A stretch of DNA of 64,000 bases from Bacteroidales bacterium. Lineage in GTDB: Bacteria > Bacteroidota > Bacteroidia > Bacteroidales > UBA932. Location: assembly GCA_009777095.1 (NCBI GenBank), contig WRMN01000008.1, positions 1 through 64,000 of the forward strand, given 5' to 3'. Below, one piece after another: positions 42,511 to 51,451 of the stretch. A model generated the notes under the pieces. That model saw only the letters and a program-made list of their open reading frames with translations, searched no databases and had not been told where the DNA came from. The position numbers and the translations under genes are program-made. How positions within the stretch are numbered: position 1 is the first letter of the stretch; each line of letters opens with the position of its first letter.

Positions 42511-43959
42511 CTATGGCCCCAATAATTCGTTTAAGCTTTGATTTAGCTGTTCAATGAGAATATCTTTGAAGAGAATGGTTTTATTGCTGTCCAGCAGATA
42601 AATTGTAGGGATAGCGTAGATGTCGTATTTCTCGTATATATTTTCGCTCCCGCTCGGATCCCAAGCGTTGAGCCACGTGTAGTTATGCTCAGTAATGTAA
42701 GACACCCATTCGTCAGGAGTTTGATCAACATAAATAGCCAGCACCTGTAAGCCTTTTTTTCCGTACTCTTGATATGTTTTCCAAAGAATGGGCGTTTCTA
42801 CGGCGCACAGTTCGCATTCGGGGTTGTAGAAGAGAAGCACAAGATAGCGTGCTTGAATATCATCAATTGATATATTGTTTCCCGCAGGATCTCGGAGCTT
42901 CAGGTCAGTTGCTTTACTCCCTATCGGATTCAATTGTGCCATGCGCACTACTTCTGCCATACGATATACATACGCCTTATCTGTCCATTGTAAGGAGTCT
43001 TCCACCACATATTTTTCGGCAATGTGTGCGGCTACAAGCGCCAAATCAGGGTAGGTGGTTGAGCGAAAGAAGTCGTAACGGTTACGTACAATAAATTCAT
43101 ACACCTGCCGATTGGCTTTGGCCTTGTTGATAATAAAATCGAAGCGTTCTATCAACACATCTTTATCGCGCGGCAATATACGCGTGGTATATGTATTAAG
43201 CAAATTGACCAATACAGGCATATTGAGGATACGGGCATCGGAAAAATCAATATTGTCAAAGAAATGTTCTTTATAATAGTTCATGTAGTAGGCCTGCATG
43301 ATGGAGTCGCGGTTAAGCAATAGCGGAGGAATATCAGGCTGCGGAGCTTCGGGGTCTCGAATAATATTGGCAAACAGCGCCAATGTACTACTCGGTAACC
43401 GTGCTTGCACCGTTGCCCATTTGGTTTTGATATCCCTATTAAACTGTTGCAGTTGCATCATGATGGCTGCCGCCGAGTCCGAATTGCTTTGCCCTGTTTG
43501 CTGCAACTGTTGTTGCAATACTTGTCCTCGTTGTTGTATGCTGCTGATGTAGTGCATACATTCAGCAAATAATTCGTTCTCAGGAGAGCCTTTTACTTCC
43601 AACGACGACATACCTTTTTGCAGGTCGAACGACAAGGAGAATTGCTGCGGCGTTTCGGCGGATATAAAAAAGTCAATAGTCATGCTCTGCCAAAGAACTG
43701 TTGGCACTGTAAAATTATACATGCCGGGCGCCAAAAGATTTTCCCCCGTAAAGCGTACGTTTCCGCCGCTATTTATCGGCAAGGTATCTATTATACGGCT
43801 CGTCGGTTCTACATATTGGTTAAATGTAACCACTGTCCCGCCTTCAACACCTGTTATGTAGAGGTCAATGCTGTAGCCATTTACGGGATCTTCCGATTGC
43901 GCGTCTCCACAGATAAGCGAAACCAACATGGCAACGACAATAAAAATGATTTTTTTCAT
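42511..43959 (-). CDS. TlpA-like thioredoxin-domain protein with DUF5106-like N-terminus
   Basis: The 482-aa protein has a signal peptide (about 1-20), a beta-rich DUF4369-like segment (about 25-125), a helical DUF5106-like middle (about 130-340) and a C-terminal thioredoxin-like domain with the site CELC in NPECELCAVE. The cis-Pro is in AIPTIYLL. Such proteins are thought to act as periplasmic thiol-disulfide oxidoreductases. It converges with the phosphatase gene, with 3 bases between stops. Upstream at 43997-44016 is a sequence shared with another gene's upstream region. Confidence 0.87.
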   Translation of the reverse strand: MKKIIFIVVAMLVSLICGDAQSEDPVNGYSIDLYITGVEGGTVVTFNQYVEPTSRIIDTLPINSGGNVRFTGENLLAPGMYNFTVPTVLWQSMTIDFFISAETPQQFSLSFDLQKGMSSLEVKGSPENELFAECMHYISSIQQRGQVLQQQLQQTGQSNSDSAAAIMMQLQQFNRDIKTKWATVQARLPSSTLALFANIIRDPEAPQPDIPPLLLNRDSIMQAYYMNYYKEHFFDNIDFSDARILNMPVLVNLLNTYTTRILPRDKDVLIERFDFIINKAKANRQVYEFIVRNRYDFFRSTTYPDLALVAAHIAEKYVVEDSLQWTDKAYVYRMAEVVRMAQLNPIGSKATDLKLRDPAGNNISIDDIQARYLVLLFYNPECELCAVETPILWKTYQEYGKKGLQVLAIYVDQTPDEWVSYITEHNYTWLNAWDPSGSENIYEKYDIYAIPTIYLLDSNKTILFKDILIEQLNQSLNELLGP

Positions 43960-43996
43960 GTTTATTTATTTGTTTGACTTCAATTTGCTGAAGAAA

Positions 43997-44016
43997 AATT
44001 TTCGACAAGATACAAA
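43997..44016 (-). promoter_or_regulatory. 20-base element shared with the upstream region of the AraC-type gene
   Basis: Identical to 50027-50046. On the minus strand it includes TTTGTATCTTGTCG, which resembles but does not match TAnnTTTG. It lies 38 bases before the thioredoxin-gene ATG. Confidence 0.55.
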
Positions 44017-44074
44017 AAGTTTCTGAAAATTAATCAACAACCGGAAAATTGCTTAACGGAACATTCAAAACAAA

Positions 44075-45481
44075 CTATCGCACACATCTCAACGCATATC
44101 CGAAGTTCTTCAGGTTGTAAGTGTCCTGAGGGTTGACTCTGGCAGGAGCAAGGAATAAGCTATAAGCCTGATCTACATTGGCCTCGGCTGCAGACCAATA
44201 GGCAGCACCCGCACCCGAAAGCATCTGAATGTTTATGTCGGTGATGTAACCGCCGAAAGCGCCGCCCCAGAGAGAAACAGCGCTCACGTATTTGTATAGA
44301 ATACTATCGCCACCATTAGTACCTGTGCCTCCCATCGCAATGTCTAAATTCACAAAATCGGTTCTTGTAGGTACGCGCCAACCGTTGGGGCAAAGCTGCT
44401 TACGGTAGCGTACCACTGCTCCCCACGAAAAGAAGTCGCCCCTGCCGTAATAACTCAGATTGTTGCGGCAGTCGGCATCATAGTTCCCCATTACTCCGCC
44501 ATTAAAGGTAGTTTTGTTGCTGCAACCGGTAGCTTGTACGGCATCCGACCATGTTTGATTACCGACCGCCCAGGTTTGGGTAGAGGCAAAACTCACAGTA
44601 CCCAGCGATTCACCCCAGCCGGGAGTATCGCTATTAACGCTATTGATAGAGGGCGGAGCAAGTACCGATACAACACAGGTCGCCGTTTTGTTGCCTTCTT
44701 CGGTGGTTATGATAATAGTGGCTGTGCCTAAGCCTACTGCGGTTACTGTTCCGTTGTTTACCGTAGCCACCGCAGTATTATTACTTGCCCAATTCACATT
44801 TTTGTTAGGAACATTTTCGGGAAGCACAATGGCCGTTAACGTACAGTAATCGCCCACTTCAAGCGATGCCGTAGTCCAATCCGCTCTTACGGAAATGGGT
44901 ACTGTTACGATGCAGGTAGCTGTTTTGCCGCCATCTATTGTAGTTACGGTAATGGTAGTCGAGCCTATAGCTACCGGAGTTACCGTGCCATTATTTACGA
45001 TAGCCGCTGCTTCGTTGCTGCTTGTCCACACTACGGCTTTGTTATCGGCATTTTCGGGGAGTATGGTGGCCGTCAAAATTAAGGTTTCGCCGATTGGTAA
45101 CTCGCTTGAGGTTTCATTTAGGGTTACGCCGGTTACGGGAACATGCGCCGCATTTACCTTTAGTGCACAAGCGGTTGTTTTGTTGCCGTCAAGCGTGATT
45201 ACGGTAATGGTGGCTGTACCGGCTGCTACTGCGGTTACAAAGCCGTTGTTCACCGTGGCTACAACAGTGTTGCTGCTCTCCCAACTTACATTTTTATTGG
45301 TAGCATTATCGGGCTGTACGATGGGAATCAAGGTCATGGTTCCGCCGGAAGTCAACGTGGCAGAAGTTCTATTCAGTATTACTTCAGTTACAGGGACATT
45401 GGTATCTTTCTCACTGCAAGCTATAAATATAATCACTAAGGCTATAGCGGCTATTATCAGACAGGATAGGCTTTTTTTCAT
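44075..45481 (-). CDS. Ig-like (BIG2) lipoprotein with Fibrobacter-type major paralogous domain (third of three)
   Basis: The 468-aa lipoprotein has lipobox FIAC followed by SEKD. Three BIG2 Ig-like domains of about 80 residues follow (about 30-110, 111-195, 196-265; each ends with a TITV..DGNKTATC-like strand). The C-terminal 190 residues hold a domain of the Fib_succ_major type with GWGESLG, QTWSDAVQATGC, the YRKQLCPNGWRVPT motif and a final LRCVR. It is a surface-exposed structural or adhesive protein by inference. It is one of three tandem paralogues read in the same direction. Confidence 0.85.
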   Translation of the reverse strand: MKKSLSCLIIAAIALVIIFIACSEKDTNVPVTEVILNRTSATLTSGGTMTLIPIVQPDNATNKNVSWESSNTVVATVNNGFVTAVAAGTATITVITLDGNKTTACALKVNAAHVPVTGVTLNETSSELPIGETLILTATILPENADNKAVVWTSSNEAAAIVNNGTVTPVAIGSTTITVTTIDGGKTATCIVTVPISVRADWTTASLEVGDYCTLTAIVLPENVPNKNVNWASNNTAVATVNNGTVTAVGLGTATIIITTEEGNKTATCVVSVLAPPSINSVNSDTPGWGESLGTVSFASTQTWAVGNQTWSDAVQATGCSNKTTFNGGVMGNYDADCRNNLSYYGRGDFFSWGAVVRYRKQLCPNGWRVPTRTDFVNLDIAMGGTGTNGGDSILYKYVSAVSLWGGAFGGYITDINIQMLSGAGAAYWSAAEANVDQAYSLFLAPARVNPQDTYNLKNFGYALRCVR

Positions 45482-45544
45482 GTATTTTATTGTTGATTAA
45501 TTTTTTGTTTAAAAACCTTTCATTTTCAATATTATTCCCTATAA

Positions 45545-46720
45545 TTATCTCACGCATCGAAGCGTAACTCCGATCCCCTTTTGGGTGACATTCATAGGGA
45601 GAACGTAGCCGTCAAGAGTGTAAACCAACATATAGGCGGTAGATTGATTGAATTCATTCACAGACCAATAATTGCCATGAGTATTCTGATCGGCCGGCGT
45701 ACCATCAGCAGCGAGGCAGGCGCCGCCATATTCACCACCCCAAATAGTAGCATTTAAGTATTTATCCCGAACAGTAACATCATAACGCGTAGCGCCTGTA
45801 CCACCTAAGGCAAGGTCCAAGGCCGCAAAATCAGCATTGGAAGGTACGCGCCAACCATCGGGACAGAGTTGCTTACGGTATCGCACTACCGCACCCCACG
45901 AAAAGAAATTGCCGGAATAACCGGGATTTGAGCGGCAGTCGGCATTATAGTCGCCAAGCGTACCGCCATTGTAGGTTGTTTTACTATTGCAATTGGTAGC
46001 TTGTACAGCATCTGACCAGGTTTGGCTGCCTACAGTCCATGTTTGGGTGGAAGCAAAGCTCACTACGCCAAGGTTAGTTCCCCAGCCGGGAGTGTTGTTA
46101 TTGACCCCGGATTCGGTTAAATCGGGAGTTCCTACTACCGACACCACACAGATAGCGGTTCTGTTGCCTTCTTCGGTAATTACGGTCACGGCAGCCGTAC
46201 CAAGACCTGTTGCCGTTATCGTACCACTATTTACGGTAGCTACGGCAGCGCTGCTGCTAAGCCATGTCAAGTTTTTGTTGGTAGCGTCTTCAGGTTCTAC
46301 AGTAGCTGTCAGCACATAAGTATCATTCACTTCCATTGAAGCGGTAGCCCAACTCAGTGCTACGCCGGTTACGGAAACAAGGGGTATCTTTACCGTCAAA
46401 GTACAGGTAGCGGTTTTGTTGCCGTCAACGGTGATAACGGTAATGGTGGTTGTACCGGCAGAGTTGGCAGTTACAAGACCGTTACTGTTCACCGTAGCTA
46501 TAAGAGTGTTTCCGCTTTCCCAGATTACGGCTTTGTTAGTGGCGGTTTCAGGCAGCACGGTATGAACAAGTGTTTCCGTATCGTTTACGTCCAGCGTCAG
46601 CGTATTTTCGTTCAATGTTACGGCAATTACGGATATATTGTTGTCCTTATCACTGCAAGCAACAATAGCAGTCGTCAAGGCTATGACGACTACTATCAAA
46701 TAGAATGTGATCTTTTTCAT
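45545..46720 (-). CDS. Ig-like (BIG2) lipoprotein with Fibrobacter-type major paralogous domain (second of three)
   Basis: I choose the ATG at 46720; an in-frame ATG at 46735 would put five residues before the MKKITFYL signal shared with the neighbouring paralogue. The lipobox is IVAC, followed by SDKDNN. Two BIG2 domains, one fewer than in the neighbours, come before the C-terminal paralogous domain, which has the same QLCPDGWRVP and LRCVR motifs. The difference in repeat number suggests gain or loss of Ig units after duplication. Confidence 0.84.
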   Translation of the reverse strand: MKKITFYLIVVVIALTTAIVACSDKDNNISVIAVTLNENTLTLDVNDTETLVHTVLPETATNKAVIWESGNTLIATVNSNGLVTANSAGTTTITVITVDGNKTATCTLTVKIPLVSVTGVALSWATASMEVNDTYVLTATVEPEDATNKNLTWLSSSAAVATVNSGTITATGLGTAAVTVITEEGNRTAICVVSVVGTPDLTESGVNNNTPGWGTNLGVVSFASTQTWTVGSQTWSDAVQATNCNSKTTYNGGTLGDYNADCRSNPGYSGNFFSWGAVVRYRKQLCPDGWRVPSNADFAALDLALGGTGATRYDVTVRDKYLNATIWGGEYGGACLAADGTPADQNTHGNYWSVNEFNQSTAYMLVYTLDGYVLPMNVTQKGIGVTLRCVR

Positions 46721-46762
46721 AGTTGTTATGATCAAATTTCATTTATCTACAAGATGTCCAAA

Positions 46763-48178
46763 TTAACGAACACAGCGGAGCGTGCTTCCGATAGTTTTCG
46801 CTTGATTAGGATTATTAGCCCAGACAAGGCCTCCCGCTGCCGAATAAAGATATAGAACGTAGGCATTATTGAATTGGTCGGGACGTTCCGTCTGTGACCA
46901 ATAGTACTCTATCGATCCTGCAAGCGAAATAGCACCATTAACAGTGCAATAGCCGGCGGCAGTAGCGCCCCAATCGCTGATATATTTAGCGTATAGTGTC
47001 CCATTCACTTGATTTCCACCTGTACCGTCTCCTCCTAACGCTACATCTAACGCCAATAAATCTTGTGCGGTAGGCACACGCCAACCGTCGGGACAAAGTT
47101 GCTTCCGGTAGCGCATAACGGCGCACCAGGAGAACAAATCGCCATAACCGGAATTATTCCGACAATCGGCGTTAACATTACCGTTAGAACCTCCGTCAAA
47201 AGTTTCTTTATCGCAAGCGGAAACCAAAACAACATCTGACCACTCCTGGTCACCAATCGTCCACGTTTGGGTGGATTTAAAACTCACTGTGCCAAGACTT
47301 GTTCCCCAGCCCGGAGTATTGGTATTGCAATTGGTCATCGCCGGTGGCGCTTCTACCGTTACGACACAAGTAGCTGTATGACCGCCGTCCACTGTGGTTA
47401 CGGTAATAGTTGTTGTACCGGCGGCTACAGCAGTTACTGTGCCGGCGGTTACCATAGCCACTGCGGTATTCCCACTTTCCCATGTTAAGTTTGTATTAGT
47501 GGCATTTTCGGGCGTTACGGTAGCCGTCAAGACCATAATTTCGTTTACCTCAAGTTCGGCAATAGCTTTGTCTAATGTTACGCCGGTTACGGGAACAGGC
47601 GGTACTGTTACAATGCAGGTAGCCGTATGACCACCGTCTTCTGTGGTTACAGTGATGGTAGCTGCACCTACAGCTCCCGCAGTTACAAGACCATCATTCA
47701 CCATAGCTACAACAGTACTGCTGCTTTGCCAACTTATGTTTTTGTTGGCGGCATCTTCCGGTTCTACTGTGGCGGTTAATGTCAGCGTACTGCCGGAGGT
47801 CAGCGTAGCAGATGTAGCGTTTAATGCTACGCCGATTACGGAAACAGGCACTACTGTTAAAGCACAGACAGCTGTTTTATTGCCGTCTTCTGTAATCACA
47901 GTAATGGTAGCTGCTCCAACGCTTCCTGCGGTTATAAGGCCATCATTCACCGTAGCTACGGCTGTGTTGCTGCATTGCCATGCTACGTTTTTGTTGGTAG
48001 CATTGGTAGGCACTATGGCAGGCGTCAAGGTTAGCGTGCCACCGGTGGTTAGTGTTGCCGAACTTTGGCTCAATGATACACTGATTACAGGAACATTGTT
48101 GTCCTTATCGCTGCATGCTGCAAGTACAGCTACTAAGACTATGGCGATTGCCATCAGATAAAATGTGATCTTTTTCAT
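46763..48178 (-). CDS. Ig-like (BIG2) lipoprotein with Fibrobacter-type major paralogous domain (first of three)
   Basis: The 471-aa lipoprotein has lipobox LAAC followed by SDKDNN, three BIG2 domains (about 30-110, 111-190, 191-272) and the C-terminal paralogous domain with QEWSDVVLVSACD, QLCPDGWRVPT and terminal LRCVR. Signal peptide and the first residues are nearly those of the second paralogue. It is the first of three genes separated by only 42-63 bases. The TPR-AraC regulator lies just upstream on the same strand and is a candidate controller. Confidence 0.85.
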   Translation of the reverse strand: MKKITFYLMAIAIVLVAVLAACSDKDNNVPVISVSLSQSSATLTTGGTLTLTPAIVPTNATNKNVAWQCSNTAVATVNDGLITAGSVGAATITVITEDGNKTAVCALTVVPVSVIGVALNATSATLTSGSTLTLTATVEPEDAANKNISWQSSSTVVAMVNDGLVTAGAVGAATITVTTEDGGHTATCIVTVPPVPVTGVTLDKAIAELEVNEIMVLTATVTPENATNTNLTWESGNTAVAMVTAGTVTAVAAGTTTITVTTVDGGHTATCVVTVEAPPAMTNCNTNTPGWGTSLGTVSFKSTQTWTIGDQEWSDVVLVSACDKETFDGGSNGNVNADCRNNSGYGDLFSWCAVMRYRKQLCPDGWRVPTAQDLLALDVALGGDGTGGNQVNGTLYAKYISDWGATAAGYCTVNGAISLAGSIEYYWSQTERPDQFNNAYVLYLYSAAGGLVWANNPNQAKTIGSTLRCVR

Positions 48179-48217
48179 TGTTTTTTGATTTTTATGGATT
48201 ATTACATAGATTAATGG

Positions 48218-48232
48218 TTTACAATGTGTAAA
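48218..48232. promoter_or_regulatory. Inverted repeat TTTACA-3-TGTAAA upstream of the Ig-like lipoprotein genes
   Basis: Perfect 6-bp arms with a 3-base spacer, 40 bases before the first paralogue's ATG. It could be an operator; the small size leaves chance possible. Confidence 0.4.
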
Positions 48233-48289
48233 AGTTAATAAAACACAAAATTATAATTAATTATAAAGGAAGATTACTATTAAATTTGA

Positions 48290-48323
48290 TTTTTACATTG
48301 AATTCATGAATTCAACGTAAAAA
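48290..48323. repeat. 34-bp near-perfect palindrome
   Basis: Centred between two GAATTC sites, it has one mismatched pair (A/C) that becomes G-U in minus-strand RNA. It lies 31 bases after the stop of the AraC-type gene. It could end that transcript, though the flanks have no further T-run, or bind a protein. Confidence 0.8.
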
Positions 48324-48353
48324 CCTGTGAAATACCCTGCAAATGAATTTGTA

Positions 48354-49970
48354 TTATGAGTTATTCTGTTCCTGCATTGATTTTAAATAGAAATTAGGGC
48401 TTACACCTGTAACTTCTTTAAAAGCATCGCGAAAAGCGCTCTGAGACTTGAAACCAACCCGAAAAGCAACTGCTTCAATGGTATATTTTGTAGCATCAGG
48501 CGCTGAAAATAGCTGTTGCGCCTCTCGTATCCTGTAGCCATTTAAAAATGAACGAAAATTTTTCTTGAAGGTATCATTAATCACCTGAGAAACATACTTT
48601 TGATTCGACTGTGCCAATTCTGCCAATTTATCAATAGAAAATTTTGTATCGCAAATAATTGAGGTATCCTGCATTAATATTAAAATCTTATCTAAGAGTG
48701 CACCCTGCAGGTCGTGCGTAAGAGCGCTTTTCTTATATTTTTCAGATGATTTTTCCTGAAGGTCAATAATTTTAAGATTCTTTTCGAATAATACCTTGTA
48801 GGCTGTATTTAATTTTCTTTTTTGGAAAAACATCGCCAACAGTATAAAAATCACTAATAACAAAACAATTAAGGTAATAAACTGAATGGTCCTTTGATAA
48901 ATAATTGTGCGTTCTTTAATTTGTTGCTCCATAACAAGTTGCTCTATCTCCTGATTGGTCTTCGAAACTTCATACAAGCGCTGTAGCTGATTGATTTCTC
49001 CAAAATTTCTGATATTAAATACCGAATCTCTCAGGTTAGCATAAGTTTTAAAATACTCAAAAGCATTTTTATTATGTCCTTTCGCATCTTCTATTTTCGA
49101 TAAAGTAAGATAATTTTCGGCTAAAATGCTTAAAAAATTATTTCTTTCCGCAATAATATTCGATAAATCAATATATAATAAAGCCGAATCAGTTTTATTA
49201 GTTTCAAAAAACAGTTTAGCTAAACTGGATAAATTTTCGGCTTCTACTTCAACTTTGTTATTCTTTTTTGCCTCATTTAATGATAATCGAAAATAATAAT
49301 AGGCCGAATCATAGTGTTTTATTTCTTGATAAAGCCATCCAATAGTATTCTGTATATTATGTAAATAAGTATCGTTATGCCGTTTACTGATTTGTAATGA
49401 TTTGTTAAGAAAATATAATGCACTGTCGAGTTTTCCGCTTTTTAGCTCAATCCCTCCCAGATTATTTAATATGGCAGCAATAGATGTACTATCCGAACAT
49501 AGACTCAATGCTTTTAACAAATACGGCTTAGCCATATTATATTTGTTAAAACGGGAATAAATGATTCCTATATTAGTATAAATTCTTGGTTTATAGGGTA
49601 TATAATTATATTTTTCACATAAAAGCAAGGCCCTAATTAAGAATTCGTAAGCACTACGATAATCACACATGTAGTAATAAATAAGCGCAGTTCTATTAAG
49701 CGCTTCAACAATCCTCTGCTGTTGTTCAATGTCGGCATCTTTTACAGAAGTATTAATAATTAAACTATAACAAACCAAAGCCGTATCGGTACTATTCCTG
49801 TCAAAATAGTAATTGGCGGTGTCAAGGAGTTGCTGAGCAGAGAGTTGCTTGTATTTTGAAATTAAATCACCGGCCAAAGATGAATTAAAAAAAAGATCTT
49901 GACAATAAGCATACCTTGCTAGCATTGTCAAACTTAATAACATGATAGCAATGAGAACATTCTTTTTCAT
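48354..49970 (-). CDS. TPR-domain membrane AraC-family regulator
   Basis: The 538-aa protein has a signal peptide (about 1-23), tetratricopeptide repeats (about 65-340), one TM (about 364-384), a cytoplasmic coil and a C-terminal AraC-type HTH domain (about 430-535) with RIREAQQLF and VAFRVGFKSQSAFRDAFKEVTG. This layout, periplasmic TPR sensing joined to a DNA-binding domain, is common in Bacteroidota. It precedes the Ig-like lipoprotein trio on the same strand and may regulate it. No histidine kinase part is present. Confidence 0.9.
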   Translation of the reverse strand: MKKNVLIAIMLLSLTMLARYAYCQDLFFNSSLAGDLISKYKQLSAQQLLDTANYYFDRNSTDTALVCYSLIINTSVKDADIEQQQRIVEALNRTALIYYYMCDYRSAYEFLIRALLLCEKYNYIPYKPRIYTNIGIIYSRFNKYNMAKPYLLKALSLCSDSTSIAAILNNLGGIELKSGKLDSALYFLNKSLQISKRHNDTYLHNIQNTIGWLYQEIKHYDSAYYYFRLSLNEAKKNNKVEVEAENLSSLAKLFFETNKTDSALLYIDLSNIIAERNNFLSILAENYLTLSKIEDAKGHNKNAFEYFKTYANLRDSVFNIRNFGEINQLQRLYEVSKTNQEIEQLVMEQQIKERTIIYQRTIQFITLIVLLLVIFILLAMFFQKRKLNTAYKVLFEKNLKIIDLQEKSSEKYKKSALTHDLQGALLDKILILMQDTSIICDTKFSIDKLAELAQSNQKYVSQVINDTFKKNFRSFLNGYRIREAQQLFSAPDATKYTIEAVAFRVGFKSQSAFRDAFKEVTGVSPNFYLKSMQEQNNS

Positions 49971-50026
49971 ATTTGTTTACTTGTTTTGACATTGATAATA
50001 AAAAAGGTTTAATTTTGTAAACGAAC

Positions 50027-50046
50027 AATTTTCGACAAGATACAAA
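50027..50046 (-). promoter_or_regulatory. 20-base element shared with the thioredoxin-gene upstream region
   Basis: Identical to 43997-44016 and on the same strand, 57 bases before the AraC-type gene's ATG. Confidence 0.55.
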
Positions 50047-50145
50047 GAAAAACACAAAAATTAAAATAATGATCAGGCTTTTTTCTTAATTGTAATAAAA
50101 TATGTCGGCTTCTATCGCTTTAATATTTGCTATGCAGAACCGATA

Positions 50146-50180
50146 TAAAAAAAGCGACAAAAGTTAGTCTTTAATCGCTT
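50146..50180 (-). terminator. Terminator of tRNA-Asn
   Basis: Arms AAGCGA (50152-50157) and TCGCTT (50175-50180), with further pairing CAAAAG/CTTT inside, are followed on the minus strand by a run of T. It lies 9 bases after the tRNA 3' end. Confidence 0.65.
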
Positions 50181-50188
50181 GCACTTGG

Positions 50189-50262
50189 CTCCTCAGCTAG
50201 GACTTGAACCTAGGACCCCCTGATTAACAGTCAGGTGCTCTAACCAACTGAGCTACTGAGGA
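50189..50262 (-). tRNA. tRNA-Asn(GTT)
   Basis: The 74-base gene has a 7-bp acceptor stem (TCCTCAG/CTGAGGA), a D arm, an anticodon loop CTGTTAA giving GTT, a 5-base variable loop and T-loop TTCAAGT. Discriminator G is at 50189 and CCA is not encoded. Its GUN anticodon is a queuosine site, which fits with queA in the window. Confidence 0.96.
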
Positions 50263-50278
50263 ATTTTAAAAGGGACTG

Positions 50279-50286
50279 CAAAAGTA
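50279..50286 (-). promoter_or_regulatory. Promoter -7 element for tRNA-Asn
   Basis: TACTTTTG on the minus strand, 16 bases before the tRNA 5' end. It stands back to back with the aroB promoter. Confidence 0.6.
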
Positions 50287-50310
50287 GTGGAAATTTCCGA
50301 ATTATGCAAT

Positions 50311-50318
50311 ACCTTTGT
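50311..50318 (+). promoter_or_regulatory. Promoter -7 element for aroB
   Basis: TACCTTTG lies 17 bases before the ATG at 50336. Confidence 0.7.
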
Positions 50319-50335
50319 GAAAATTTTCTGCATTT

Positions 50336-51361
50336 ATGGAAAAAGAACTTATCCGCGGAGCATCTGGCGAATCTCTGATACTGATAGGAGAATCAGCCAA
50401 CTACCTTGATAAATACCTGCCCGATTCAAAAGTGGCAGTAATTACCGATGAGGAGGTTTACCGCTTATACCCTGCTTTATTTCAACCTTATAAAACAATT
50501 GTGTCGGGTAGAGGCGAGTCCGTAAAAAATTTGACCACCATTGCTTCTATTTATGAAAAATTTATTGAATATGAAGTAGATCGCTCTACCTTTATATTAG
50601 GCGTAGGCGGTGGGGTGGTCTGCGATATTACAGGTTTTGCAGCATCTACTTACCTGCGCGGCCTTCACTTCGGCTTTGTGCCTACCACGCTTTTAGCGCA
50701 GGTAGATGCTAGTGTTGGAGGGAAAAACGGCGTAAATTTCAACGGATTAAAGAACAGAATCGGCACTTTTAATCAGCCTGACTTTGTGTTGTGCGACCCG
50801 ACCTTCTTCCAAACCCTATCGGAAAAAGAGTTCCATTGCGGATTGGGCGAAATTGTAAAGCACGCCCTTATTGCCGATGCCGAAATGTTTGAATACATAG
50901 AAAATCGCATTTCGGACATTATTTCGCGGAAAGCGGAAGTCTTACAGCAATTGGTAGTCAATTCGGTACGCATCAAAACTGTAGCGGTGAACCGCGACGA
51001 AAGAGAGCAGGGCGAACGGCGAATATTGAATTTCGGACATACCGCAGGGCATATTATCGAAGAACGTTCGACACTTACCCACGGAGAAGCAGTAGCGGCG
51101 GGCATGGTAATTGCCGCTCAATTGTCGCAGCAGCGAGGCTTGTTGTCGGATAGCGCCGTTAATCGAATAATAGCCTTGTTGAAGGCTTTAGGATTACCGA
51201 TACAATCACCTTTATCGCGTAATGAATTTATTGACAATTTAGCATGGGACAAAAAACGGGACGGAAATGCGCTGCATTTTGTTTTTCTTACCAACATAGG
51301 CCAAGCCCGTATTGAAAAGATGCCTATAAATCAACTACAATCTTTAATTGCTAAAGAGTGA
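50336..51361 (+). CDS. aroB: 3-dehydroquinate synthase
   Basis: The 341-aa NAD- and metal-dependent enzyme turns DAHP into 3-dehydroquinate. NAD-binding GRGESVKN and GGGVVCDITGFAAS, the substrate-binding KNGVNF segment, and metal ligands in GLGEIVKHALI, FGHTAGHIIE and THGEAVAAGM are all present. It is followed by the dehydratase gene for the next reaction (aroD), so the two steps are likely made together. A 25-bp repeat element starts 5 bases after its stop. Confidence 0.96.
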   Translation: MEKELIRGASGESLILIGESANYLDKYLPDSKVAVITDEEVYRLYPALFQPYKTIVSGRGESVKNLTTIASIYEKFIEYEVDRSTFILGVGGGVVCDITGFAASTYLRGLHFGFVPTTLLAQVDASVGGKNGVNFNGLKNRIGTFNQPDFVLCDPTFFQTLSEKEFHCGLGEIVKHALIADAEMFEYIENRISDIISRKAEVLQQLVVNSVRIKTVAVNRDEREQGERRILNFGHTAGHIIEERSTLTHGEAVAAGMVIAAQLSQQRGLLSDSAVNRIIALLKALGLPIQSPLSRNEFIDNLAWDKKRDGNALHFVFLTNIGQARIEKMPINQLQSLIAKE

Positions 51362-51366
51362 AAGCA

Positions 51367-51450
51367 GATTGCTTCGTACCTCGCAATGACGAAAAAACAA
51401 CCTTCATCAACCTTCATCAATCTTCATCAACCTTCATCAATCTTCATCAA
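51367..51450. repeat. 25-bp dispersed element followed by five 10-bp repeats
   Basis: Bases 51367-51391 are the reverse complement of 20430-20454. Five exact-period 10-mers of the YCTTCATCAA type then fill 51401-51450 and end one base before the chosen aroD ATG. Confidence 0.9.
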
Positions 51451-51451
51451 T

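Noticed and set aside
44895-45500. 201-codon plus-strand open frame over an Ig-like lipoprotein gene
   Set aside because: It is antisense to BIG2 repeats; similar shadow frames occur over all three paralogues, showing that they come from codon bias.
51386-51451. 22-residue N-terminal extension of AroD
   Set aside because: It is translated from the 10-bp tandem repeat, and the conserved domain starts at the ATG 51452.
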